64,000 nt of DNA from Phragmites australis (lineage: Eukaryota > Streptophyta > Magnoliopsida > Poales > Poaceae). This document shows, one piece after another, positions 30,232 to 41,700 of the stretch. Made by a program: the position numbers and the translations under genes. Positions within the stretch are counted from its first letter, which is position 1. Each line of letters starts with the position of its first letter. The notes below the pieces were generated by a model. It was not told the origin of the DNA. It ran no database searches and was given only the letters and a program-made list of their open reading frames with translations. The stretch covers positions 17,915,001 to 17,979,000 of the forward strand of contig NC_084925.1 in the NCBI RefSeq assembly GCF_958298935.1, given 5' to 3'.

Positions 30232-32029
30232 GAGAGATATGGAAAGATCCATCTCTTTGAAGGTCATGACTTTTCGTACTGGAAGGTGCGTATGGAGGCT
30301 TACCTCTTAAGCCAAGAAAGTGTAATATGGGATATTGTTGACTCCAGCTATGAGATTCCTGACGCTCACACTTCTCAGGCCCAGATTGAACAATGAGTCT
30401 AATATCAAGGAAAGAAATATATTGCTCACTAGCGTGAGTCGTAATGAGTTTGATAGAGTCCAGAACCTCTATACTGCTTGTGAGATTTGGTCCATTCTTA
30501 GTGTCTTTTATGAGAGCACTAACCAAATCAAGGCTCGACGCTAAAGCACATATAACCAAAAATATCAGATGTTCATGCAAGGCCCTGAAGAGTCTTTGGA
30601 TGCCATGTTTGCTTGATTTGATGAGATTATTAGCAATCTTAGATCAACAAGAGTTTTACCTTACTCTGACCATGAAGGGCGATTAAGTTTCTCTATGCTC
30701 TTGACCGTAGTATATGAGACATGAAGATCTCGAGCATTGAAGAGTCATCTAGTTATGGCACGTTGACATGTGATGTACTCTTCTGTAAGCTCAAATCCAC
30801 CGAGATAGCCAAGGTGGCTAGAATAGGTCTAGGAAACCCCCTGTCTTAGAACATGGCATTGGTTTTAGGACCTAGTGGTGGTAGTCCTGTTGGAGTGGCT
30901 TTTCTTGTGCTAATCCTTCGCCTAGTGGCTTTGCTTTGTCTTCCTTAGTTTCTATTATAGAGGAGCAAGTAGACACACTTGATGATGAGGATCTTGCTTT
31001 GATCGTGAAGAAGTTCACTTGCTTCTATAACAACAGAAGGGCTTGGAGGAGAAGTGGATCTTGGGCTTGTTATGAGTGTGGTGATACCACTCATTTCAAG
31101 GCGGATTGCCTAAAGCTCAAGAAGAAGGAAGATCACAGCCATGACCCTGACAAGCACAAGAAGAACAAGAAGCCCTTGTTCAAGAACCGTGACAAATTGG
31201 CCATGAAGGCGGCCAAGGTAGCATCTTGAGCTCCGAGGAGGAGGAGCAACCCATGAAGAGAAAGAGGAAGAACAAAGACTTCACTGGCCTCTGCTTCATG
31301 GCGGATGACAATGACAATGATCCTGAGCTTGACCCCTCTAAGGTATCACCTACCTATGACCAGCTTTCTGTTCAGGTTGATACCTTGAATGATGCTCTAG
31401 TTAGATAGGATAGGTTGCTTAAGAAAGTTGTTCATGAGTTGAAGGAGGTCAAATTTATGTATGAGTGTGTGACAACTGAGTTTGCCTTGCTTAAGTCTAG
31501 GGTCAAATATGAGAAATGTGATATTTACCTAGTTGCCATGAGTGAGCTTGCCGAGCTTTAGACTTTGGAAGCTCAACTCACCAGTCTAAGACTGCTAAGA
31601 AGAAACTCCTTGAGGAGGAGTCTAGACCTACTCTCTTAGGCGCTTGCAAGAATTGCCCTTTCCTCACAAATGATGTTGAGATGAAAGTCAAGCGCATAAA
31701 AGAACTAGAGTCTAGATTGAAGAGTGCTGAGTATTCTAAAGATGTGTAGCTGAACTGTTCTACCTGCATTATCTTTAAGGACAAGCTCAGCTGGGTTAGA
31801 GAGCAAGCGGAAAAGCTCATGGCTGAGAATGAGTATCTCCTTTCTCTTGTGGAAAAATGCTCATAAGGCAAGGGCAAGATGAACTTGATTTTGGCCAAGA
31901 CCAAAATATGGTAGATAAGGTGGGTTTAGCTTTGGGTTTGGGTTTTGAGAGGGTGGCTTACAATGGGGATGGAGTGACTATTTTCACCACACCTACTACC
32001 CTTGAGGCCAAGAAATCCAAGATCAATAC
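30232..32029 (+). pseudogene. SIRE-B gag
   Basis: Opens with RYGKIHLFEGHDFSYWKVRM, the N-terminal motif of copia gag (DUF4219/UBN2 type). Fragments of the core follow to about 30800. A zinc knuckle, CYECGDTTHFKADC, lies near 31070. A Lys-rich stretch, an acidic segment (FMADDNDNDPELDPSKVSPT) and a long coiled coil follow to about 31900. Stops and frame changes are frequent, for example after VDTLNDALVR and SELAEL. The BARE-like solo LTR interrupts it at 32030; it resumes at 33653. Confidence 0.8.
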
Positions 32030-33652
32030 TGAAGGTGATATGCCCTAGAGGCAATCATAGATATGATTGTATCACGTCTATGTTTATGCACTTATGAATA
32101 ATGTGTTATTCTAAGAATGACTATCATTTACATTGATTAGCAAGTATGTGACTTGTTCGTGGAACTCTTTATTTGTATCATTATGTTATTCTCATTTGAT
32201 CTCTGGTTACATATCATTGTGATGATTCGTAAAACCAATGCATGTATTGATTGATGATCGCGTCTCACAGATCATAGGTGTAGAGATACTGAATCAATAA
32301 TGTGGACATTTATGTTAAGAACATGATGTTGGATAGACTTACCTAGAGATAATGATGGGATTATTATTTATAATGTGCCATCAGTTGTCATCCCAATTGT
32401 GTACCTGTCAGATCCTTAGACATGAGATTGTCATTGATTCCCAGAATGTGTAGTGGCATAGTTTCGGGCTGCAAAATGCTACTCCATAACAGGGTAGTCA
32501 TAAATGTAGTTTTTAGGTTTGTCATGAAACATGTCATGGCGTGTGAGCAATCAAGATGGAATTTTCCCCTCCTTGATAATGGGAGAGATATCTCTAGGGC
32601 CCTCAATGTTGTTGGATAAGAAAGTGCATGACCATGTCAATATGATTAAAGAGTTAATCACGGTTTTGTTAATCCATGACTCGATTGAGTGAATGGTCGA
32701 GCTAACACAAATAGTGGCATGTATCTCGCCTTAAGCTCAACTGGTATCACGAGGCAAAGGGATCGATGCATGTGTATATCAAGGTTCAGCCAATATGATC
32801 TTTGTGTATATTAGGAAGTCAACATGTCCTGCTAGGGACCGCTATTGATTTCAGTTTGGAAAGAGTTTCTGAGTCATAGCTGTTTGTACATGAACCTAAC
32901 GGGTCATACTCTTAATAGGTTTGAACAAAACATACAAATTGGATTCGTATATGGGTTTAATTGCATTGTGATCCATGAGGAGTTAGAGTCCTAAAGAGCT
33001 TCCAATGTTGGAGCCCATTAGCGAGTTCTATATAAATGGAGAGGAATGGGGAGGGGTGCAAGAGGTTGAGCCACTCTGAAACCCTAGCCGTAGCCATCCA
33101 CACAATCTCCCAAAACCCTAACCGTGTGTGCGGTTCTAGCACATCGATGCATGGTGATCCTGCCCAGTACATGTGGATACCGTAAAGGCGCTACTGCTAT
33201 TGTAGCACTGATCTCTTTAGTGTGAAGATCGCGATGTTGCTACCTGGCTGGTCGAGAACCTACTTGGCTGGTCGACATACCTGCTCGACTGGTCATGGAG
33301 GACGACATGACCAATCAGAGCTGGTCGAGGACGCGATAGACCAGCTTGATGGCTGGTCGAGGAACTAGTCGAGGAGCACGAATTCTGCCCAAAATTGGTC
33401 GAGGAGCGTGACTATTACCCAGAGCTAGTCGAGGAGCGCAACTGGTGCTCGAAGCTAGTCGAGGACAGCAACGCACCCACTTGGAGTTGGTCGGTGATGC
33501 GCATGACGTTGGATCAGTCTACACCAACTCTTCTTCTGTTGCATTGTGCATCAAGTGGCAACGATCTATCATCTCCTATTTGCAAAGTTTCCTAGATGAA
33601 TACGATACAAAATTTTTGTTTTACGCTAGCGTAGCTAACCCGTTCCCCAACA
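32030..33652 (+). repeat. BARE/Angela-like copia solo LTR with TSD AATAC
   Basis: TGAAGGTGATATGCCCTAGAGGCAATC-type start and CCGTTCCCCAACA end, 1623 bp. AATAC stands on both sides (32025-32029 and 33653-33657), and SIRE-like coding sequence continues after it, so this is a solo LTR left by recombination. TATATAAA is at about 33029. Its left part matches 48699-49361. About ten copies of a GCTGGTCGAGGA-like motif fill 33245-33500. Confidence 0.9.
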
Positions 33653-34429
33653 AATACCCCACCACAACCAACAAAAAAGAAACCCACACCACAACCCAAA
33701 AAGAAAAAACCCACACCACAACCCAAGAAAGCTCCACAGCCAAAGGTGAAAGTCCCTGTGAGAGAGCCTAGAATGATTAGCAGTCCAATTTTTGAGAGAC
33801 ACTACCACTGCACCTACTGCCAGAGAGAGGGTCACCTAGTTGGGTTTTGCCTTCGCCATTGGAGGGATGAGTGGCGTGAGTGGGAGTGGAGTACTTGGGA
33901 CATGTATCATCTCTCTTTTGATGTATATGAGCCTTTTCCTCGCTCTCACTCATGAGGTTTTGGTGTTTCTCATTCTCCTCCTAGAGGTGGTGCCCGACAT
34001 GGATCTTACCATGATTCATATAATTTTGGTTCACGCGTAAGAGGCTTCAAGTTGCAGTGCTTTGGCGGACCATATTTTCCCTATCGTGGCACTCAACCTC
34101 AGTGCATTAGTGTTGATTTGCATGCACCTGCTTTTACTGCTTCAGGGTGGATGACCAAGTACTAGATTCCCAAGAGGTTTTTGTCTAACCCCAGTACTAA
34201 GCTATCCACCTATTATTCTTCTCATATGTAGGTGGTAGGCAAAGGTCTGGAGAACAAGTGGCTCTTCGACTCCAGTTGTTCTCGCCATATGACTAGAAAT
34301 GCAACATGGTTCTGTAGCCTCACCTCGACAAAGCGAAACAAGTACATCACATTTGGGGATGACATAAAAGGTATAGTGAGGCCAAAGGTATGGTAAGAGT
34401 GAGTGAGAGTTTCACTCTCAAGGAGGTTC
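33653..34429 (+). pseudogene. SIRE-B gag C-terminus and protease start
   Basis: Resumes after the solo LTR with a Pro/Lys-rich stretch, then REPRMISSPIFERHYHCTYC and QREGHLVGFC (CX2CX4HX4C-like knuckle at about 33805). The region ends with LENKWLFDSSCSRHMTRNAT near 34250, the copia protease motif with DSSCS where DSGCS is usual, and VRVSESFTLKEV. At about 34429 the sequence switches abruptly to the gag of a different (BARE-like) element, so the rest of SIRE-B pol is absent here. Several stops are present. Confidence 0.75.
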
Positions 34430-35160
34430 CTTATCCTAATGAACCAACTGATAATGCATCTGCCACTGATCGATGGGCATATGAGAAGTATACTAACGAT
34501 TCACTTGATGTTAGCTATCTCATGCTTGCCATCATATCCTCTGAGCTTCAGAAGAATTATGAGAACATGAATGCCCATGATATGATTGTGGGACTCTGAG
34601 GCATGTTTGAGAACCAAGAAAGGGCCAAGGTTCAACACCTCCAAGTATTTGTTTGCCTGCAGGTTGACAGAAGGCAGGCTAGTCAGTCCTCATGTGATCC
34701 AGATGATTTGTTACATTGAGAGTATGGAAAAACTTGGTTTTTCCCTTAGCCTTGTTAGCTACGAATGTGATTCTCCAGTCACTCCCTATGAGCTTTGAGA
34801 CATTCATTTTGAATTTCACATGAATAGCATGGAGAGGAGCATGGCTGAATTGCATGGGATGCTTAAGACAGTTGAGTAAAGTATTAAGAAAAGCTCTAGT
34901 CATGTGATAATGGTTCAGAAGGATAGCAAGAAGAGAAAGTGCAAGACTAAGGTTAAAGCTTCAGATTAGATCTCGATCTCAAAACCTAAGCCCATTGGAA
35001 AGTCCAATGCTGGCCCCGCTGCTACTGATACATGCCACCACTGCCATAAGCCTAGCATTGGCGGCAGAACTGCAAGCTATACTTGGAAGAACTCAAGAAG
35101 AAGAAAGGAAATGAGACTTCTGCTTCATGTATAAATGTTATAGAAGTTAATCTTCCTACT
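34430..35160 (+). pseudogene. BARE-like copia (BARE-2) gag, 5' truncated
   Basis: Begins inside gag: PNEPTDNASATDRWAYEKYT, then SLDVSYLMLAIISSEL and, across a frame break, FVCRLQV-like and VIQMICYIESMEKLGFSLSL. This is the UBN2-type gag of the Angela/BARE lineage. The Lys-rich segment and CHHCHKP...NC-like knuckle follow near 35030-35080. The 5' LTR, PBS and gag start are missing, and the junction with SIRE-B has no LTR, so a deletion joined the two. Confidence 0.75.
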
Positions 35161-36250
35161 CATCCTAACAATTCATGGGTATTTGATACTCGATCAATAA
35201 TTCATACATGCAAATCCTTGTAGGGACTATGAAGTGTGCGAGAGGCAAGATGGATGCTCGCATCGGTAATAGTGTAAAAGTTGTTGTGTTGGCCGTCGGT
35301 GTTTATTCCTTATCGCTACAATCAGGATTAGTTTTGGAATTAAATAATTTTTATTATATTCCTGCCTTGGGTAAAAACATTATCTCTTCTTCATGATTGG
35401 AAGAAGATGGTTATGAATTCATAATAAAAAACAAGTGTTGTTCGATTTATTTGAATGGTATGATCTATGGTATTTGTCCATTGGTATTCAAGATCTTGAG
35501 GATGTCTGTGTCTATAACACTAATGCAAAGAAGCCTTAGCATAATGATTTGAATTCCACTTTTAGTTGGCATTGTCGCTTAGGTCATATAAATAAGAAGC
35601 GCATGCAGAGGTTCCATAGAGATGTTTTTCGAGATTCATTTGATTTTTAATCATTTGATACATGCAAATCTTGTTTACTTGGAAAGATGACTAAGACGCC
35701 CTTCACCCATCAACTTTAGAGGACGAGTGACTCGTTGGCCCTTGTACATACGGATGTATGTGGACAAATGAACTCTATCGCGAGAGGTGGTTTTCAGTAC
35801 TTCATTACTTTTACCGATGACTTTAGTAGATATGGTTACATCTACCTAATGAGGCACAAGCCTGAATCCTTTGAAAAGTTCAATGAGTTTAAGAATGAAG
35901 TACAAAATCAAATTGGCAAGACAATCAAATTTCTGTGATCTGATCGTAGAGGTGAATATTTGAATCATGAGTTTGGTAATCATCTAAAGCAATGTGGAAT
36001 TGTTCCAAAGTTGGCTACGCCGGGTACGCCTCAATGGAACAGGGTGTCCGAACGGAGGAACCAAGCTTTGCTGGACATGGTTTAGTCTATGATCAGCCAA
36101 TTTGATCTTCCATTATCCTTATGGGGATACATTCTAGAAACTATTACGTTTACCTTAAACGGGGTTTCATCTAAAGCTGTAAAGAAAACACCATATGAGA
36201 TATGGACTAAAGCAAGCTTCTTAGAGTTGGAATCTTTGTTTTGATGAAGT
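35161..36250 (+). pseudogene. BARE-2 protease and integrase
   Basis: Protease: NSWVFDTRSIIHTCKSLQ near 35170, with DTR where DTG is expected, so the catalytic motif is changed. Integrase: STFSWHCRLGHINKKRMQRF (35560), FDTCKSCLLGKMTKTPF, then SLALVHTDVCGQMNSIARGG, the frame 35735-35938 with YFITFTDDFSRYGYIYLMRH, and DRRGEYLNHEFGNHLKQCGI. HHCC and the D,D(35)E core can be followed with stops. The sequence then leaps at about 36220 to the end of RT, so most of RT is deleted. Confidence 0.8.
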
Positions 36251-36507
36251 GGTCAAAGGGTTTGGTTGAGCCTTGTGTTTACAAAAGGGCTAGTGGGAGT
36301 GTACTTGTGTTTCTGTCTTATATGTAGATGACATATTATTGATAAAAAATGATATTCCAATGCTTGATACTACCAATCTTTGTTGTGAAAGAGTTTCTCA
36401 ATGAAAGATCTAGGAGAGAAAACATACATATTGGGCATAAGGATCTACAAAGATAGGTCGAAAAGGCTAATCGGAGAGAGCTAGAGTACGTACATCGACA
36501 AGGTATT
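36251..36507 (+). pseudogene. BARE-2 RT fragment before the CHR-1 insertion
   Basis: Readable pieces are SVLVFLSYM*VDD-like (the YVDD block, damaged), VVKEFLNERSR, ILGIRIYKDRSKRLIG and STYIDKVLK. The last codon abuts GAAAA, the target duplicated by CHR-1. The frame continues as RFNMQDSKKGFLP from about 47890. Confidence 0.8.
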
Positions 36508-36512
36508 GAAAA

Positions 36513-37449
36513 TAATGGAACCCACTAGGGTTTGTTCCTGATCCTTCGATGAGAGTTGGGGATAACTTCGATTTGGGGTGGATTCGACGTTGGCTGTCCG
36601 ACTACAACGACCACAAGGGGCTGCGCCTTAGCAACAGGTACACCGTCTCCGTTGGTGATGTTCTTGCCGTGCCAAGAACACCGCTGCTCCTGCTAGCAAT
36701 CGAGAACAAGCAAGAACAAGATGAACAAGCAAATATCTCACAGAATGAAATCCAAAGGATTGATCTGAATCACAAGTTAGGGTCTTGAATCAAGCAAATC
36801 GGGTGGTCTGATCGACACACGCGTTTACAAGGAAGTAGCAGTAGCTAACTTGCATCTAAACAAAACCCAACCTTGCTCCTGGCGCCTGGAGGTTCTATTT
36901 ATAGGTAGAAGGCAGCCAGGAGGCGTGGGGTGAAGAAACCCTAACACAAGATGGGCCCCTAGTGGGCTGAACTAGATACAAGGACCTCAGCCCAAGACTG
37001 GAGGTCTAAACGTCTTCTGGTCGATTCTGAGCAGCTCCGGTGGAGTTTTTCAATGAGGTTGGATCCATTTGAAAGTAGACTTCAAGATCTTTCCAATAAG
37101 TACTCATGGGCCTCAAACAACCTTCGGAGTCAAGAAATATGGGCCAAGCAATTTGGGCCAGCCTGGCTGTCCGAACTTGATGTCCGAACCTGATGTGCAA
37201 ACTTCTGCAGCTTGAAGATCTTGATGTCTGAAGTGGACGTCCACACTTGAGTCATCTCGTTCTTCTCCCATGTTCCTAAGCATAAGAAAATCATCACAAG
37301 ACTTTAGTAGTAACCCATTCAAAGCAGAACTCATTTTCAGAGCGAGGAACGACTTTACCTGATAATTGAGTTGTCGTGCCCGAGCTCTTGTCATTTGTCC
37401 TTGTTGTGCAGTAGGTGTAGTTGTATCGTTGGAAGGGATGTCCTCATCA
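36513..37449 (-). repeat. 3' LTR of CHR-1
   Basis: 937 bp, TGATGAGGACATCC...CCATTA on the minus strand. The TATA box is at 36896-36903. Its first 337 bases also encode the C-terminus of the integrase frame. Confidence 0.93.
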
Positions 37450-38753
37450 TCCTCCCCTTCTTGCAGTTGAGTCGTCCTCAACTCGAGGTTATCTTCCTCT
37501 CCCAAATACGGTTTCAAATCTGCAATGTTAAATGTGGGGCTGACCCCAAAATCTGCAGGCAACTCAAGCTTGTATGCATTATCATTGATCCTTGCTAGCA
37601 CTTTAAAAGGACCATCAGCTCTAGGAAAAAACTTAGACTTTCTCAAATCAGGGAACCTATCTTTTCTCAAATGCAGCCAAACTAAATCACCCGGTTCAAA
37701 AGTAACATGCTTCTTTCCTTTGCTACCAGCAAGTTTATATTTAGCATTCATGTGCTCTATGTTCTCTTTTGTGGTCTCATGCATTTTTAACATCAGCTCA
37801 GCACGTTGTTTAGCATCAAAATTCAATCTATCCGAAGTTGGAAGAGGCAGCAAATCAATTGGGGCACGAGGCACAAAGCCATAAACAATCTCAAAAGGGC
37901 TCTTTTTAGTAGTAGAATGTTGTGAACGATTGTAAGCAAACTCAACATGAGGCAAACATTCTTCCCACAATTTTATGTTCTTCTTTAAAACAGCCCTAAG
38001 CATGGTAGATAAAGTTCTATTCACAACCTCAGTTTGTCCATCAGTTTGGGGATGACAAGTAGTGGAAAATAATAACTTAGTCCCCAATTTAGTCCACAAG
38101 GTTCTCCAAAAATGACTAAGAAATTTTGCATCTCGATCAGAAACAATTGTGTTTGGCACTCCATGCAATCGAACAATCTCACGAAAGAACAAATCAGCAA
38201 CATGAGTAGCATCATCGGTCTTATGGCATGGTATGAAATGTGCCATCTTCGAAAATCTGTCCACAACTACAAAGACACTATCCCTCCCCTTCTTTGTTCT
38301 AGGCAATCCTAAAACAAAGTCCATAGAAATATCCTCCCATGGTGCACTAGGAACAGGTAGAGTCATATACAAACCGTGAGGATTAAGGCGTGACTTAGCT
38401 TTTTGGCATGTTGTGCAGCGAGCAATGAATCTCTCCACATCTCTCCTCATCTTGGGCCAAAAGAAATGACTAGCAAGGATGTCCTCTGTCTTCTTCACAC
38501 CAAAGTGTCCCATCAGCCCTTCTCCTTGCGCTTCCTGCAACAATAACAAACGCACGGAGCTAGCTAGAATGCATAGCTTGTTAGCTCTAAATACAAACCC
38601 ATCATTGAGGACGAATTTGTTCCACATTTTTCCCTCCTTGCAATTTAGCAACACATCTTTAAAATCAGCATCTTGTGCATATTGCTCTTTTATTGTTTCC
38701 AAGCCAAAAATTATGAAATCAAGTTGTGAAAGCAAGGTGTAACGCCTAAACAA
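37113..38753 (-). CDS. CHR-1 integrase, open frame running into the 3' LTR
   Basis: A 546-codon open frame, the 3' half of pol cut off from RNase H by the family-L LTR. It starts at RRYTLLSQLDF, the usual link after RNase H. The zinc-binding HHCC is H83, H96, C113, C116. The catalytic core has D145 (SMDFVLG), D206 (VSDRD) and E242 (GQTEVVNR), spacing D-35-E between the last two. The C-terminal GPF module is DGPFKVLARINDNAYKLELP, followed by VSPTFNIADLKPYLGEEDNL. The last 112 or so codons (from DEDIPSNDTT) lie inside the 3' LTR. No chromodomain is obvious. The enzyme would insert cDNA into the genome. The frame itself is intact, but no start or promoter now drives it. Confidence 0.9.
   Translation of the reverse strand: MFRRYTLLSQLDFIIFGLETIKEQYAQDADFKDVLLNCKEGKMWNKFVLNDGFVFRANKLCILASSVRLLLLQEAQGEGLMGHFGVKKTEDILASHFFWPKMRRDVERFIARCTTCQKAKSRLNPHGLYMTLPVPSAPWEDISMDFVLGLPRTKKGRDSVFVVVDRFSKMAHFIPCHKTDDATHVADLFFREIVRLHGVPNTIVSDRDAKFLSHFWRTLWTKLGTKLLFSTTCHPQTDGQTEVVNRTLSTMLRAVLKKNIKLWEECLPHVEFAYNRSQHSTTKKSPFEIVYGFVPRAPIDLLPLPTSDRLNFDAKQRAELMLKMHETTKENIEHMNAKYKLAGSKGKKHVTFEPGDLVWLHLRKDRFPDLRKSKFFPRADGPFKVLARINDNAYKLELPADFGVSPTFNIADLKPYLGEEDNLELRTTQLQEGEDDEDIPSNDTTTPTAQQGQMTRARARQLNYQVKSFLALKMSSALNGLLLKSCDDFLMLRNMGEERDDSSVDVHFRHQDLQAAEVCTSGSDIKFGQPGWPKLLGPYFLTPKVV
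37450..37466 (-). other. Polypurine tract of CHR-1
   Basis: The minus strand reads GCAAGAAGGGGAGGA directly before TGATGAGG of the LTR. The tract is also coding (QEGED). Confidence 0.85.
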
Positions 38754-38761
38754 AGCATCAG

Positions 38762-41700
38762 TGTCACGGCCCAGAGTTTCTAAACACGTAATTGAGTGCT
38801 AATGAGCATCATTTGTTTTCGTTTTGAGCCATATAGACTTGCAGTGTGGATTAAACCGAATTTAATTGAACTGGATTTAACTGATGCGTTGTGAAGCATC
38901 TCCTAAAACTTCTATGGAACCTAGGGCTGGTGATAATTTTAGAAATTAGTAGATGCCAAGATAAGAATATAAATGAATTTTCCCAAATTTTTGGGAAATA
39001 TTTAGAAGGCATAAAAATTATCACAAGTTGGAAAGGATAGCATTTTGAGAAATTTTTATTCACAATTGGCTCAAGCATTCTGGGTCAAACAAGTTCAAAT
39101 GGGTTCCTTGTGAATTTTAGTTTCAAACAAAATTCGTTTTACCAATTTTGGACTTTGGGAAGGCATTCAAATGGATGGCTAAAGTGGTGGAGATATTTTT
39201 GCCTGGCGGTTACTGTTCATGCAGGACCCACTCGTCATCCTCCCTCCTCACTCAGCCGCGCTGCTTCCAGAGAGCGGCGCCGGCTTTGTTGACTTCCGCG
39301 GCCGGCAAACCCAGCACGCCGTCGAGTCACCGGCCGAGCCTTCGAGTGGAAGCGTCGTCGGCCTTAACCCCCCCTGGACGCTCTCTCGTGGTGTCTCTCC
39401 TCTCTCTTCCTCGCTTGCTCTCCCTGTCGCCCAGCACACCGCAGACCAGAGCCGCGTTGCGCCGCACCGCAGGCCAAATCCGACTCGCCACTGGCAAGTT
39501 CCCATCGAGCCCGAGCCCCGTGAAGCCGCAGGGAGGAGCGCCCCGAGCTCCTCCGCCGTTTCCCCTCCTTCCCCGGCCGTTTCCCGCACAGATTGGAGCC
39601 GCCCGCGCCTTCTTCCCCAACGGCAACAACCGAGCTCCGCCGTCTTCCGTCGCCCCTCTATTCTACAGCCTCACCGGCCTAACCCGCTGCACGGTGAGCT
39701 TCCCCATGCTCCTGTACACCTTATGCGCGCGCCGTCTTCTCTCTGTCCCGTCGCCGGCGTGGTGTTCCGCGGTGGTTGAACCGCCGTCGCCTCCCCGCGC
39801 GTGCCGCCAGCCGTGCCGCCATCGAGCTCGTCGGTCGGGAAGCGCGCCGTTAGGTCTACGTGCTCACGTAGAATGTGTAGGTGTGCTCGGCCGGTCTTGT
39901 TGCGTCGCCGTTCGCTGTCGACGCGTCAAAGACGTGCCGCCGCCGTGCTAGTTTTGCCCCTCGCCGTCGCTCGCCGTGCTCCGGCCGTCGCCGGCGCTCG
40001 CCGTGCTCCGGCCGTCGCCGGCGTCGACATGTGCCCCCGCCGTAACCACGTGCTTGCGCTAGTGCCGTTTCACCCTCGGTCGGGACATTCAGGCCGCCGT
40101 TCGCCGCCGGCGACGTCGCCCGAGCCGCCGGAGCGCTGTGTACTTGGCGCGGGTCGATCTTGACTCGGGTCAAAATACGCCAGCCCCACTGTCAGTCACA
40201 GCGGCTGGCCGAACCCGAGTGGAAAAAGGTTTAGGATATTTAAGTATTCGGAAAAATCGGAAAATGCGAAATTGGGTATTTGTTGAACTAATAAATCGGC
40301 TGAAACATTGTAAAATGCATATGAAATGGAATATGGCTCCAAAAATTGTAAAGCAAATTTTGTTAACTTTATATGCTCATGCTCTACATGTTAAAATTGT
40401 TAGTGACCATGAAATATGTGCTGGAATTTCTTTAGTTGATGTAATGTGCTTAAAGCCTCATTAATTCATAACTAAATATTGGTGACTCCAAAATTGATGA
40501 AATCAATTCTATAAATCTTGTTGGTTTATTCCCTGTTTAATAAAAATATGTACCTTCATTTTTAGCGCAGTTAGCATTCTAGATTGATTTAAGCCTTAGT
40601 TATGCTTTAATTAATCCGAGGATAATTGAATGGTTAACCCTAATCTCAATTAGGAAATTGTTAGTGCGTTAAACTCGTACCACGGCGCTTTACACTGTTG
40701 TCACAGACTATGAGACGTCATTCTTTGCATAACATTCATTGCATTGCACGCGTTATTCTCTCAGGGAACTTCGACCCGGCGAGCGAGGCGAACGAGTCTG
40801 TCCCCGGAGGTTCCCGCAGTGGTGATCGTGACTCGGGTAGCTGTGAGCAGCAGCTAGGGCAGCAAGGCAAGCATTTATCATATTGCACCGTGTCTACTTG
40901 AAAATCTAATATCTTATCTACGCTTATGTATACATTGCATGTGTCGGGTTCCGAGTTGGGTAGAACCTATGCCTATGCATTCTTCCATTTCGGTCACGTG
41001 TCATGTGTTATTCCATTGGAGCCTAGTGGTGTCATCGCGGTCTAATTTTAGTTCGCTATGCTTAGTGGTACTTAGGCTTTCCGGTAGAAGTCGACGACGG
41101 CGTCCACCGTTGTCGCGAGCCTAGGGCTTTTTACCTGTTCACATTTGTGGTTATGTTGATGATGTGTCGGTTGTTGAGTGGTGAGTTGAGACGAGGTGTG
41201 GGCGGTATTAGGGGTGTCATCTGCTCACGAGGAGTCCTCAGGTAGTTCGGGGAGGGAACCCGGACACTGTAGATCGCTTGCACCGGTTAAGCACCAATCG
41301 TCGGTGTAGTCGGCTTTAGCACTTACCTTACTCACCACATGCTGATATAATGGTAGGCGAGCCGATTACCTTCGCAGACGTGGTCATGTGGGCCTCGTCA
41401 TAGACGGTGTGAGTCCGGTTTGAGTCCGGGCTTTTAGCGGTATTAGTTTGCTCGGGGAGTAGTTCTAATACCGCCGTGCCGAGCTATGGTTGATCCACAT
41501 GGTTAGGCCTGGTTGGGAAAGGTTGTCACGGGTACCCCCTTGTGTGCATCTTAGCGGGTGGCACAATCCGTATGGTCCCTGTGTCGTGTGGGTCCAGGAG
41601 TATCCCCCTGCAAGGTGTATAATCAGTTCGAACTGCCGCGCTCTCGGTCATGAGCATCGCTATCGCTTATCTCCATCGAGCGACCATGTTTTGGTCATAG

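Noticed and set aside
30936..31408. Host zinc-finger gene
   Set aside because: The CX2CX4HX4C knuckle with flanking Lys-rich and acidic segments is the normal end of copia gag and lies in frame with SIRE-B.
33395..33771. Small open frames after the GCTGGTCGAGGA cluster
   Set aside because: They span the solo LTR end and the SIRE-B junction, so they are not one gene.
39148..39951. Long plus-strand frame (267 codons) in GC-rich DNA
   Set aside because: It lies in the CpG-rich part of the family-L LTR, is low-complexity (Pro/Ser/Arg) and is not kept as an intact frame in the other copy at 1-690.
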